Shown piece by piece: positions 17,973-28,000 of a DNA stretch of 64,000 nucleotides. How positions within the stretch are numbered: the first letter of the stretch is position 1; each line of letters opens with the position of its first letter. A program made the translations under genes and the position numbers. The notes beneath the pieces are model-generated. The model saw nothing but the letters and a program-made list of their open reading frames with translations. It made no database searches and was not told where the DNA came from. The stretch comes from Onchocerca volvulus (lineage: Eukaryota; Nematoda; Chromadorea; Rhabditida; Onchocercidae): NCBI GenBank assembly GCA_000499405.2, contig HG738138.1, positions 8,802,888-8,866,887 on the forward strand, read 5' to 3'.

Positions 17973-20900
17973 CTAATTCCAAGATGTAGGAGAGGTATCA
18001 GTTATACCAAATGCTTCTTTGACTCGGTCCAAACAAATTTTGGCACCTTCATGACATTCAGGAGATACAAGTGTAAAATTGAGAAAGCCATGTGGGAGAT
18101 TATCAAGAAGATCAACAGACATTACTCGGCCGCCAGCATCTCGCATTTTCTTAGCAAATGTGATCGTATCATCCAAAAGTGGATCCAGATGGCATGCCTG
18201 CATTAGATTTGAAAAGTAAACACATGTAAATGCATTCTAAAAAAATTTTGGAAACCCTTATTTTCTACAGTAGACAAGGCACTTCAAAACGCACCACAAA
18301 CCAAACTGGGGGCAACCGCGCGAGATCCTCTGGTGAAGCATATATTGGAGATATGAGTGGATCTCTCGGAATCTTTTTTCCTATTATATCAGCAATACAT
18401 GATTTATTATAGCTATGCTCAGTTTCCTGGAATGATTTCAAATTAATTCCTAAATTATCGTGCTTCCTTAGAAAAACAGTTCTAATCATAGACTAAATTG
18501 CCAAAAGAGAATAATAAGTAAACTTATCTTCTTTCTCGTCTCTGATGTTTTAATGGATGGCAAGGAAGCAGCTCGATCAAGTTTAATCTTATCTACTGGA
18601 GGCATCGGTGACGATTTTTCGAACCAATCAGAAATATTATCTAAAGCATGACCGACCGCCACAGTGGCTGTGTCGGCAAGACTCTGTCTTAGAGTTCGTT
18701 TGTGCGCCTAGAAACTTTTAAGAAAATATATCAAAAAAATGCAAACCTCGGAAGTGATTTCATTAAACAGAATATGAAAATTGTTTTAAATTTTAAACCA
18801 ATTATAAGTGACTTTTTTACTATCACTTCTAGAAAAATAAAAATAAAAAAATACCGAAGATTCATTTTTGGTTACTATGTTGTGAGAACTCAATGCAGTA
18901 AGCATGAATCTAGATCGCATGAAACTTCTGACTGATGCAAGTGTTTCCGGGGGTAATTCTTTCGGAATTGTTGTCGATGGCGAACACAACAAAGCTGCAA
19001 ACTTTGAAACACGAGAAGACCGTTTACTTTCTTCTATATTCATTATTTCTTCCTTCTCTTCCCGAGACTCTATCTGGCCGGTGTGATCCATGAGAATCAA
19101 AGCGCTAAATAACCACAATTTTGAAAAGCAACCTTCAAAAGCAGTCAAAGTAAAAGAAAAAACTTTATTCTAGGCGTCAGAATTCAAAAATTTAAAAAAC
19201 TATTATCAGAGTAAATAATAAACTTATTTCTCGGTCAAAAATATGACATCTCAAAATCAAAGAGTATGCATACTCCTTAGTAAGTGGGTGATTTTTTAAA
19301 TAGTCTACCAGCCGCTGATCGTACATACTTGAAGAAAGATGAATATGAAGCGAGTCTGATTTTATCTGAAATCAGTATAGTTATCAAAAAGGAATTTTGA
19401 TCAAGAAATTCAGTTTATATGATTTCTTTATCACTCACAATTTTTTGTTCATAACCTAATGGTGAGGCAACTATAAGCCTGCAATATCTCGAAAGGACGC
19501 CTATACCAAGCATTCTACATAATTCAACCAGTAGTTAAGTTATCAGTAACTCAGATCGATTATTCTTAGCTCACAAATATATGGTTATATCTTTTCAGTT
19601 TATCTGAAATTTCCATCTTCGAAAATCTTCATTACCACTTTCATTCCACAATAAAGTGTGGAGGCCGATTTCCTAGAATATATCCTGCCATACAACAGAC
19701 AAAATAAAGCACCTGAACTCCAGAAAGACAGATGTCAATTTCATCCTCATTCCTTTCACCAACATTGGTTTCATCGCTGAATTCTTGTTCATTTTCGGCT
19801 TTAGGAATTGTCGAAATATTATGTATTTCTGCTGTAGATGCGATACCAGCTAAATTCACCAATGAGACGATCGATGAAGAACCCTACAATGTTATTTATG
19901 TCGTAAGTCAGCCTTTAAATATAAGTGATGAAAATATACAAACTATTTAAAATCCTCAAAGGTTTTAAGAATGTGTCAAAAGAGGTCACGGTCACCTCCA
20001 AACCTACTGTATCGCCCCTCTGCGTTTTTTGTACTTGTTTCACATATTCTTGTAAACTTTTGTGGCCACTTTTATCAACATCTTTCCGTTCATATTTATC
20101 ACCATTTGCTGTACGATTTATTGGTTTTCCAGTATAAGCTGATAAGAAATAAGTTTCACAATAAATTGATATAAATGTAAATAATGAACAACAACACAAC
20201 CGGCAATCAGTAATAAATTTCTGCCATAAAAACTAATAAATTTTAATAAACTGATGTAAATGTAAGTAGTAAACGACAAAACAACTGGCAACCAGCAATA
20301 AATTCATTCACAAAAATATTTTGAAAAACATACCTGCAATACACCGCAATACAACTCCCATGTGCAAAAGTGGATCCATACAACTTAGCAACCTTGAAGG
20401 TGACAGAAGGCACTGAAGTATAGAAACACTGATCATGAACATCAAAAGCTACAGATAAGTTACATTCAGAGCTCTCGGATTTTTTTAGGTCATCATCAAT
20501 TTGAAATCGAACTTCTTACATGAATTTCACACGTTCAATCATTTCCTCTGTATCAGGAAATGTCGAAAACTAATTCAAAGATTAATTTGAATAAAAATAA
20601 GTGGATAGAAACCCAGGTCAAATATTAGGTACTGATTTCAGTATGTGACCTGGAAAAGAAATGGTGTATAAACGGTTACGATTCCATCCGGTATTCTCTT
20701 CACACCAAGCTGAACAAGCTTCAAGCTGACCGACATTATCAAATTACCACCTGCTGAGTCACCGATCATGCATATTTTTTCACCCGTCCAACCTGCAAAA
20801 CAGTTCTGTTATCAAATTCAAGAATATACTGCCAAAATTCGTAAGCATAGACACAAACCGAGTTGTGCTGCATTATTGATGATATATGCATATGCATATA

Positions 20901-23373
20901 ATACTTCTTCTGTAGGACGGGGAAATGGATTTTCTGGTGCCAATGAATATTCGACAGATACGATACAGCAATTGAGTAGTTTAGCCCACACTCGCAAATA
21001 AGTCTAGAAATGATACAAAAATTAGTTTAACACAAAAGTCTTTTAGGGTGTCTACAGCAAGTAAGTTCAATTACTTCATGAGATTTGGAAGTAGTTGCTA
21101 CATAACCACCACCATGACAATGAAGTAATAAATACGGCGATGGTGGAAGTTGATTCTGCAACCCAGTAGGACTCTGGAAATGAAACTATATAAATTAACA
21201 GCATAATTTAATATTTTTCAATTTTTCGAAAGAAAAGTTTGAATTCGAAAAATCTGACTTTTCAGGAAACTTACAAGGACTTGCCGGTGATAATATGATA
21301 AAACACGAATTTTGACTGGTCGAGGACCAGTGTAAGAAGATGGTTCTGGAATTTTCACGGTACCACCATTTGCCGTTGCCATTGTTATCGATCCCACCCA
21401 ACTGATTTCACGCAACTCGTTTATTGCCATATTTGGACAAAACATACGAGGAACATGCTGCAAATAAAAGGATTTTAAATTGAAAAGGAAAGCGTAAAAT
21501 AATTCGAAGAAAAATGACAAAGGAAATTATTCTTTCATGAAAGGAAAGGAAGAACATACACTTCCAAATTCTGACAAATTCCAGAAACTTCTGCAAAATT
21601 CAATATCGGCTTCACGAGTTACCTGAAAGAAAATCCCTGATCACATAATAATTTGAAAATTAAATGAAGAGATAAAATACCAACAAATAAATAATAAATG
21701 CTAACAGTAAAACCTTCACAATTCGCTTAGCTCTTTGTTCAGGACTCAAGATGAACCGCGGTGAATTCAGAAAAGATCCTAAAGTACTGCATCCTTTTTC
21801 CCATGACAAACTGTAGATGGCAAGCATTATACCAAGCAAGCGACATATACGCCCGATCGACGGTGGAAACTATAAAGAGAAACTTTATGATAAGGATCAA
21901 ATATCTAGGAAATGTGTAGAATCTCAATTTTGATTCTTTTGCAATCTTATATACTTCAAAATTCACAAACCCAATCAGACACAATAATTGTAAACACTGA
22001 CTTGGAAGCCCAGCGGTCTTCCATAAAAGCATGATGGATCAAGTACTTCTATAACATCTAGCATTGCTTGATGCTTACTGTAGTCTCCATTGAGATCAGG
22101 AAACAAACAATTATCGGGAGCGCATACGGCTGTATCAATGACCTGCAGAAAAATGATTTAGATACGGTTTGAAAAAAAAAAAAAAAAAAATGTATATCAG
22201 ACTTCAATCCCAACAATCCACATTTAAATAACTAATAAATAGGAAATGAATAGCTTATTAAGGATACAGCAATTTAAAAAAAGAAAACAAACCAGTCGTA
22301 AGGCTGAAACGAGAAAATTCAGGATAGCACAATAACTTTCAACTTCTTTACAGTAATATGATGCACGAAACATCATCGTTTGCCGATATTCAATACAGGA
22401 ACGTAAAACGGAAATAAGATGTAACACAGTCGTGTCACATATACAAACTAGCGATCTATAAAGTTCACTCGTTTTATAGAAACTGCAGAAAAACGCATCA
22501 CTCGTTTTATAGAAACTGGAGAAAAACGATCTATAAAGTTCGCTCGTTTTATAAAAACTGGAGAAAAATGCATGCATACAAAAAAGCTGCAAATATCTCA
22601 TATTAGCGAAACCAACCGAAATCCATTTCCTGGAGTAAGCTTGTCATAGTCATATCGAGGAGCCAAATCCTGCAGCTTTTTTACAACCTCTGCAAATCAT
22701 AAAACTTCAAGAATTTATAAATATTATCAATCTAAATTATGAAGAAGGCACATGTTAGAGAGCATATATTTTTCATAAAAAATACCTTCCAAAGGTAAGG
22801 CGAGGGTTGTAATTGCGAGGCAATTTTTTTCTAATCGGCTTCCATATGTTATCCAACTTGTGGTATTTTTGAAAAATCTTCTATTATCATCGGCTAACTG
22901 AAATAAATTTCGGCATTCTGGAAAATGCACTGCATGACTGAAATAGTCCATCAATAGAAAAATAATTCAGCATAAATAACGCTTAAAATTTTTTGATATA
23001 CTTCATGAAACACTTTAAATTTTCCCATATATTTCATGAAACTTCGAATTTCTCGCCTCTATCGGAAAATTCCTGAAAATCCGGAAAGAGAATTTCCTTA
23101 AGATCCTTAAGATAAGCACGCATGCTACTGTTATTCCAAATCCCAGTATTTTCCATCTTTTTTTACCTCCGCTAATAAAGCGAATACGGCTGATCGCTGA
23201 ACGGAAAGCTTGCCACTTAAAGGAGCTTTATAACTCGTTTCTATACCATCGAGATGGCTACCAACCACATTACTTTTTCGGATATTCATCACGTGCAGCC
23301 CATTATGCCTAAACGAATAACTTGAACATATCCATATTTCACCAGTAAGCACAATAAGCAACGACGTGTTCAT
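17973..23373 (-). CDS. hosl-1: Hormone-sensitive lipase (HSL/LIPE family)
   Basis: Cytosolic/lipid-droplet acylglycerol and steryl-ester lipase that mobilises stored fat. HSL N-terminal domain: [20 protein letters not shown] and FYGRPLGFQ (exons 22937–22786, 22689–22617, 22455–22293, 22142–22002, 21869–21714, 21622–21560, 21457–21275). Alpha/beta-hydrolase part: [12 protein letters not shown] oxyanion motif (21173–21075), [14 protein letters not shown] (21003–20859), GDSAGG nucleophile elbow (20792–20650), [18 protein letters not shown] (20412–20334), a low-complexity regulatory insertion (20138–19996, 19883–19713, 19365–19274, 19104–18876, 18707–18524), then [20 protein letters not shown] (18449–18295) and CHLDPLLDD...LPHGF carrying the catalytic Asp and His (18197–17973). 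The triad is complete. From an ATG at 22951 the frame gives 869 residues. A likely extra 5' exon at 23373–23167 ([12 protein letters not shown]) has a good donor, but I could not resolve how it joins, because the acceptor at 22938 needs a different phase. Confidence 0.92.
20162..20303. repeat. Diverged tandem duplication in HSL intron
   Basis: Two related blocks of about 57 bp (20162–20218 and 20247–20303, offset 85 bp). They share the pattern TAAA.TGAT.TAAATGTAA.TA.T.AAC and GGCAA.CAG.AATAAATT, with roughly one difference per six bases. They lie wholly within the intron between the exons ending at 20334 and starting at 20138. Confidence 0.7.
22452..22573 (-). repeat. Tandem duplication spanning an HSL splice acceptor
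   Basis: On the coding strand, three related units follow each other. Each begins TTTTTCT(C/G)CAGTTT and contains TATAAAACGAG; the first and third end in CTTTATAGATCG and the middle one is shortened. The first and third acceptor sites (CTTTATAG) lie exactly 75 bp apart, so the repeat duplicates the 3' splice site of the exon starting at 22455. The whole block is open in the HSL frame. Confidence 0.85.
23167..23373 (-). CDS. hosl-1: Candidate first coding exon of hormone-sensitive lipase
   Basis: A 69-codon open frame from ATG 23373 ends at a good donor (GAG|GTAAAA). It reads plausibly ([31 protein letters not shown]). A second in-frame ATG at 23289 directly abuts a CACGTG. An acceptor-like AAAACAG lies 13 nt upstream of ATG 23373. 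It ends in phase 0, while the next clear HSL exon starts in phase 2, so an unseen small exon of length 3n+2 is needed or the exon belongs to an alternative transcript. Confidence 0.5.
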
Positions 23374-25045
23374 AAAATGAATTCTGTTTTAAAATCAAAT
23401 TTCTCTCCATTTTTCGATCTTGCCTGTGTTGTTTATTTTTCAGCTTTCTTTTAAATACCTTATTTATATTCCAAAAGCCCAATGAATCGTTTGGGATGAT
23501 CAATTGATGCAAGACTTATGCCAGAGAACCGTTAATCACATGAACCATTAAATTAGCTTTCGGATTAACTTCTCAACCAAACCATGCAAAACATGTGCCA
23601 GAATGAGGAATCGATATAAGACTAACACTCGATTCCTAGTCATTAAAGAGTAAGCAATGGAGTCAATTGCGATTCTTTTTTCTGCACCATGTTATGAATT
23701 TCGCATTCCTACGTAACCTTCCTCTCACACTCAAAGGATTATTCCTCAGCTTCGATACAGGAAAGAAAATGGGAGAGGATGATGAGATTGCTAAGATGAA
23801 TGTCTCCTTTTGTCTCATATTTCTGGACGATGATACAAATATGCTAGTATCGAAGCAAGATTCTTTACTCGGTGGTACTGGCATACAGTCTCGCTCATCA
23901 CATCAAAGCTCCCGAAAACTACGGTAATTCACTCCTTCTCCATCAAAATTTCCGACTTCCCTTGGCTTCCGTCCACGTCCACCTACGCATACACCGGCCA
24001 ACCGCAAAACAAGCAATAGTGCCGTGATTCTATGATTGGAAGAAGTGCGGCAGGAATTATTATATCGATCGCGTTGCACTTGCGGCGGTTAGATGGCCGT
24101 TGAAATTATCGCTTTCATTCGAAATGTTAGCTTGCAATATAATTTCATTTCTGTCCGGAAATAAAATGCAAGACTTGGTAACACATCGAAGTTCTGTAAC
24201 ATAAGTAATTCGAGATGCTTCCAACTTCTTTTTATTCAAAAGTTATTTCAGTATTTTCCAGAAGAGTTTCAGGTAAAATCAGGAATGATGGTATATTAAT
24301 GCGTGATGTATAACAAGGATGTATTGCTATCGACTTTAAAAAACGACTTGTCTATTTAATTGTTTTAATAAAGTTTAGATCAGAGCGGAAAAAATTAGCT
24401 TTTGTGGAAACGAGAAGCGGAAGAGGTTGAGGAATCGTAAGAGTCAAAACTTGTACATTTTTTTAACTAGGATCTTAGAAAATCTTTTCCTTTAAAGAAA
24501 TATGTAATATAGACTGTAATGCAGTGTAGGCATTTACCTTCATGGAATACATCATGCGAATTCTTTGCGCTATTATTTAGATTTCCTATGTGCTAAAATC
24601 TTATTTGTTCAGGGATTGTGAAGAAATTTGTCGTAGTACAAGAAATCAGAGGTGTAGTGATGGAGCATTTGTGATGGGTATGTCACGCTTATTTCATGAC
24701 ATTAAAGATAACTACAATTTATGTATATGTGTATTTTATGTGTATTAATTTATATTTTCCAGTGTGCATTAAACTGATACCACGAACGGAGATTAAGCAG
24801 TTATTGAAGTGTAGTTGGGGCTGATAATCAATATTCACATTTACTGGTCAAGTTAATTGAACAAACTGCATACAAATCGGTAAATGTTTCTACTCGTTTC
24901 TATTTTGGAATTTCCCAACTTTTTTATATTACGACATCCTGAATAGTTTTTCAATTCTCACTTTTTTAACTCAAAATTACAATGCTTTTCCTTTTTATTG
25001 GATGTTCTCAATAACATAAGGCTTGGTTTTACAGGGTGCAACAAT
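23374..25045. other. Divergent intergenic region between hosl-1 and atg-2
   Basis: About 1.7 kb that must carry both promoters. It is less AT-rich near 23900–24120 than elsewhere. Overlapping open frames occur on both strands at 23663–23927 (plus: 86 codons; minus: 73 codons) without recognisable homology. No TATA box or transcription start can be assigned. Confidence 0.55.
25027..25045 (+). promoter_or_regulatory. Probable spliced-leader trans-splice acceptor of atg-2
   Basis: GGTTTTACAG ends at 25034, followed by an 11-nt leader (GGTGCAACAAT) and the ATG at 25046. A strong 3' splice site this close to the start, with no coding exon upstream, is the usual look of an SL1 acceptor in nematodes. 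Confidence 0.55.
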
Positions 25046-28000
25046 ATGGTTGTTTGGGGATTGTCGAACATCACGGACGCTTTACAAAAGCGTTTGTGTC
25101 GCTTTCTTATACATAGATATTTAAGCGATTTTCTGAAGTCTAGTATTAATTTGGAACAATTATCAGCCACTCTGTATGGTGGTATTGCATCTGTTAGCGA
25201 TGTTGACATGGACGTACAGGTATTAGTTTTTAAATTTTGGAGTGATATTGGTGATTGGCGAAAAATTCAACAGTCAATTCACACGATAAAGTGATTGCGA
25301 AACTTGGATTTTTCATAACAAGAAAGCATTTAAGTTTTCTTAAAGGTGAATTTCATGTCTTTATTTGGTTTAATAAATAACATAGGGTTTTAAGAAACTG
25401 CCTAAAGATCGATGCTTGAATGGTAAAGATAAATTAACTGGAATATTTATTTCTTTAGAGGATAAATGAAGCGTTTGAATCCATGAAAATACCTTTTACG
25501 GTGGTTGAGGGATATATTGGCGAAGTCAATATCACAGTTCCATGGCAGTATATCCTTGTAAAGTCTGTTGATTTAGAAGTGAAACAGTTGCAGCTCACAC
25601 TTCAGCTTCAGCATTTCGCAGATGAGCCACCAGGAGACATAGGTTAGTGATCACTTCGATTTTTTCCGTCTTCCATAAAGTTCAGGATATATTGCTCGTA
25701 TTTTACTAAACTGTGAGGCAATTACTTACATATCTTCAGTGGCTTCTATGTTTGGAAGTGTTATGGGATCATTAGCAACATCTATGGAACTAGCACAAAG
25801 TTTTTTGAATCAGGAAGAAGCCAGCAATGAAGCAGAGGATAAAGGCATTGAACAGTTTGCTGAGGTATCCACTTTCTTCATCTGTGCTTTACAGACTCAG
25901 TTCCTTAATTTGTTCCTGTCGAGATGTATGAAATTTAGGTCATTGATACCGTCATCTCACGTTTTCGGCTAATTTTCAACGATGCTGTTGTTCGCTTGGA
26001 AGGTATTCCCGATCCAGAATCTGGGCTATGTACTGCTTTGGAACTGCGAGTTGATTGGTGTGATAAATTTTGCACAAAATTTTTGCGCTGGAAGAGTCTT
26101 TTCGAATTTTATTTAACCTTTTGATGTTGAAACTACGTTATCTAGAGATAGTTTGTTTTGAAAATCAAACTTACACAAAAAATGAGCCATTATGTCTCGA
26201 TATATTGTGTAGGATTGAACTCATCGATGAACAATTAGAATCGGAAGCTTTCAACGCTGAAACGATAACTTCACAACCACGTTCATTATCGGCTGTCCCA
26301 GATTTCAACAAACTTTTTCATGTAAAAGGCATACGTCTTTATACCGATATTTTCACCAAGTGAGTTATATCATTGTGCATACTTTGATATAAAATATATA
26401 AGATTGTTGAAGAATCCATTTACGCATGTCATGGGGATATATTGCAAGTCATTTCTTTATTTAGACCGGTAATGAGAGATATGTCAGAAGAAAATATGTC
26501 TGCATCAACACAAGTTATAACAAGTATGTATCTCCGACGTGAAAAAGAAAAAACAATGAAGGTTGATGGATTTACACTTTGATGGATTTTTTTCTTTCAC
26601 TAGCTTCATCCGATTTTTTTTTTCAATGTTCTGCCAAACGAAGTAAATCTTTCCTGTTTCATTCTTCAGTGTTTTACAAATTATTTCACTTCCAGAAACT
26701 GTCAGCTTCTTCGGATTCATCAGATGAACATTGTGAAAAAAGTAGCAGTGTGTTATATTCCGTACAGATGTCGACAGCTTCAACAGTTTATGAATCATGT
26801 TATTCACGGAGTAGTTGTTTGGACGATGAATTTCTTTCTGCCACTTCCTCTCCATTAAGTTCTTCCAATAGCACTACGTATGTTTTGCTCATTCCTTCTG
26901 TGTATTATTTATATTTCTTTATTTCGAAATACGAAAGAATTAATTGCAGTTTGGAATCGAATCCAATTCTCTTTGCATCATTTAATGGTAGCGTTGAAAC
27001 TGTTATTATTCGAGTACGGAACAACGAAATTTCATCACACTACTCTTTATCTTCCGAAAAGGTGTTTCTCTTGTTTTTCTTTGTTATTTTATACTTGATT
27101 TCGATTCATTTTTGTTTTAGTGGCACCATCCCGTTTTTTTTTCTTTTTTTTCAGGAAATTAATCTTAACTTTGATGGTTTGTGTGTATTTTTGACACCTT
27201 CGCAACTGAATATTTTGAAAAAATTCTTTGCTGCGATTGCAAAACCTCCAAACTCTGGTTTGTTTAAGCTACTTAGATCAATCTTGTACTCCTACTTATA
27301 TTTTGGTGACTTTTTATCTTCGGAAGTTTATCGGATGTGCTTTAGATGGCACACAATGCGGTTTAGGGAAACCAATGTGTATGCAAGATTATCAGCAGGT
27401 TGAAGCCGAACTGCAGACAAGAATAGTACCATCTAGCCAAATCGGTACCGACTTCCAACATGGTAAACTTTATTACTAGTAATTCTTAAGTACTAAGTTT
27501 AATCTGATCTTTTTTTTTATAGAATTTTGATTTTAGGAATGATAACTACGATCTGTTTTATATACACTTTTTTATATGGCTCAACCAAAGAATTTGATAT
27601 TGTATCAGTTTCTATACTTTTTTTCGATACTGTGCTATTCAGGCAATTGGGGTGGTTCGATGATGTTTTATGATGCACAGAGGAAACCTTCAATAGCATC
27701 GGTTGAAGAACAAATGGCTAATGTTTCATTGAATCTCAGTGATGTAGGAGATGGTCGAACTGCCAGGTTTCCGAAGGAAACTTTAAGAAGCGATTCTTCA
27801 CAGAGTGAGTTTTTATATCGGAAATGCCTTATAAGAATGACAAAGAATAATTGATGAATATATCTTTGAACTAATATTAAATTCCAAAAAAGTATAATAA
27901 TATTTCCTATTGCAGGGACTTTAAAAAATTCGGACACTGTATCTGACATGATTAGTGTTAAAGCAAGTATTTGCAATGTTGTATTTGTCCTCACCCATAA

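Noticed and set aside
20510..20566. Possible HSL exon reading [17 protein letters not shown]
   Set aside because: Its donor phase does not match the next exon, whereas the flanking exons 20650 and 20412 join directly in phase and give the family sequence (FLFQ then [10 protein letters not shown]).
22224..22601. 125-codon minus-strand frame taken as a separate gene
   Set aside because: It is the HSL exon 22455–22293 extended by the open tandem repeat on one side and intron on the other.
23040..23110. Possible HSL exon reading [20 protein letters not shown] between the 5' exon and the HAVHFPE exon
   Set aside because: Peptide is plausible, but its only donor (GAA|GTTTCA) is phase 0 and cannot join the phase-2 acceptor at 22938; left unresolved rather than annotated.
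26579..27403. A 274-codon uninterrupted plus-strand frame
   Set aside because: It is a composite of atg-2 exons 7, 8 and 9 plus read-through of the introns between them; the intron parts are Phe/Leu-rich and flanked by clean GT/AG sites.
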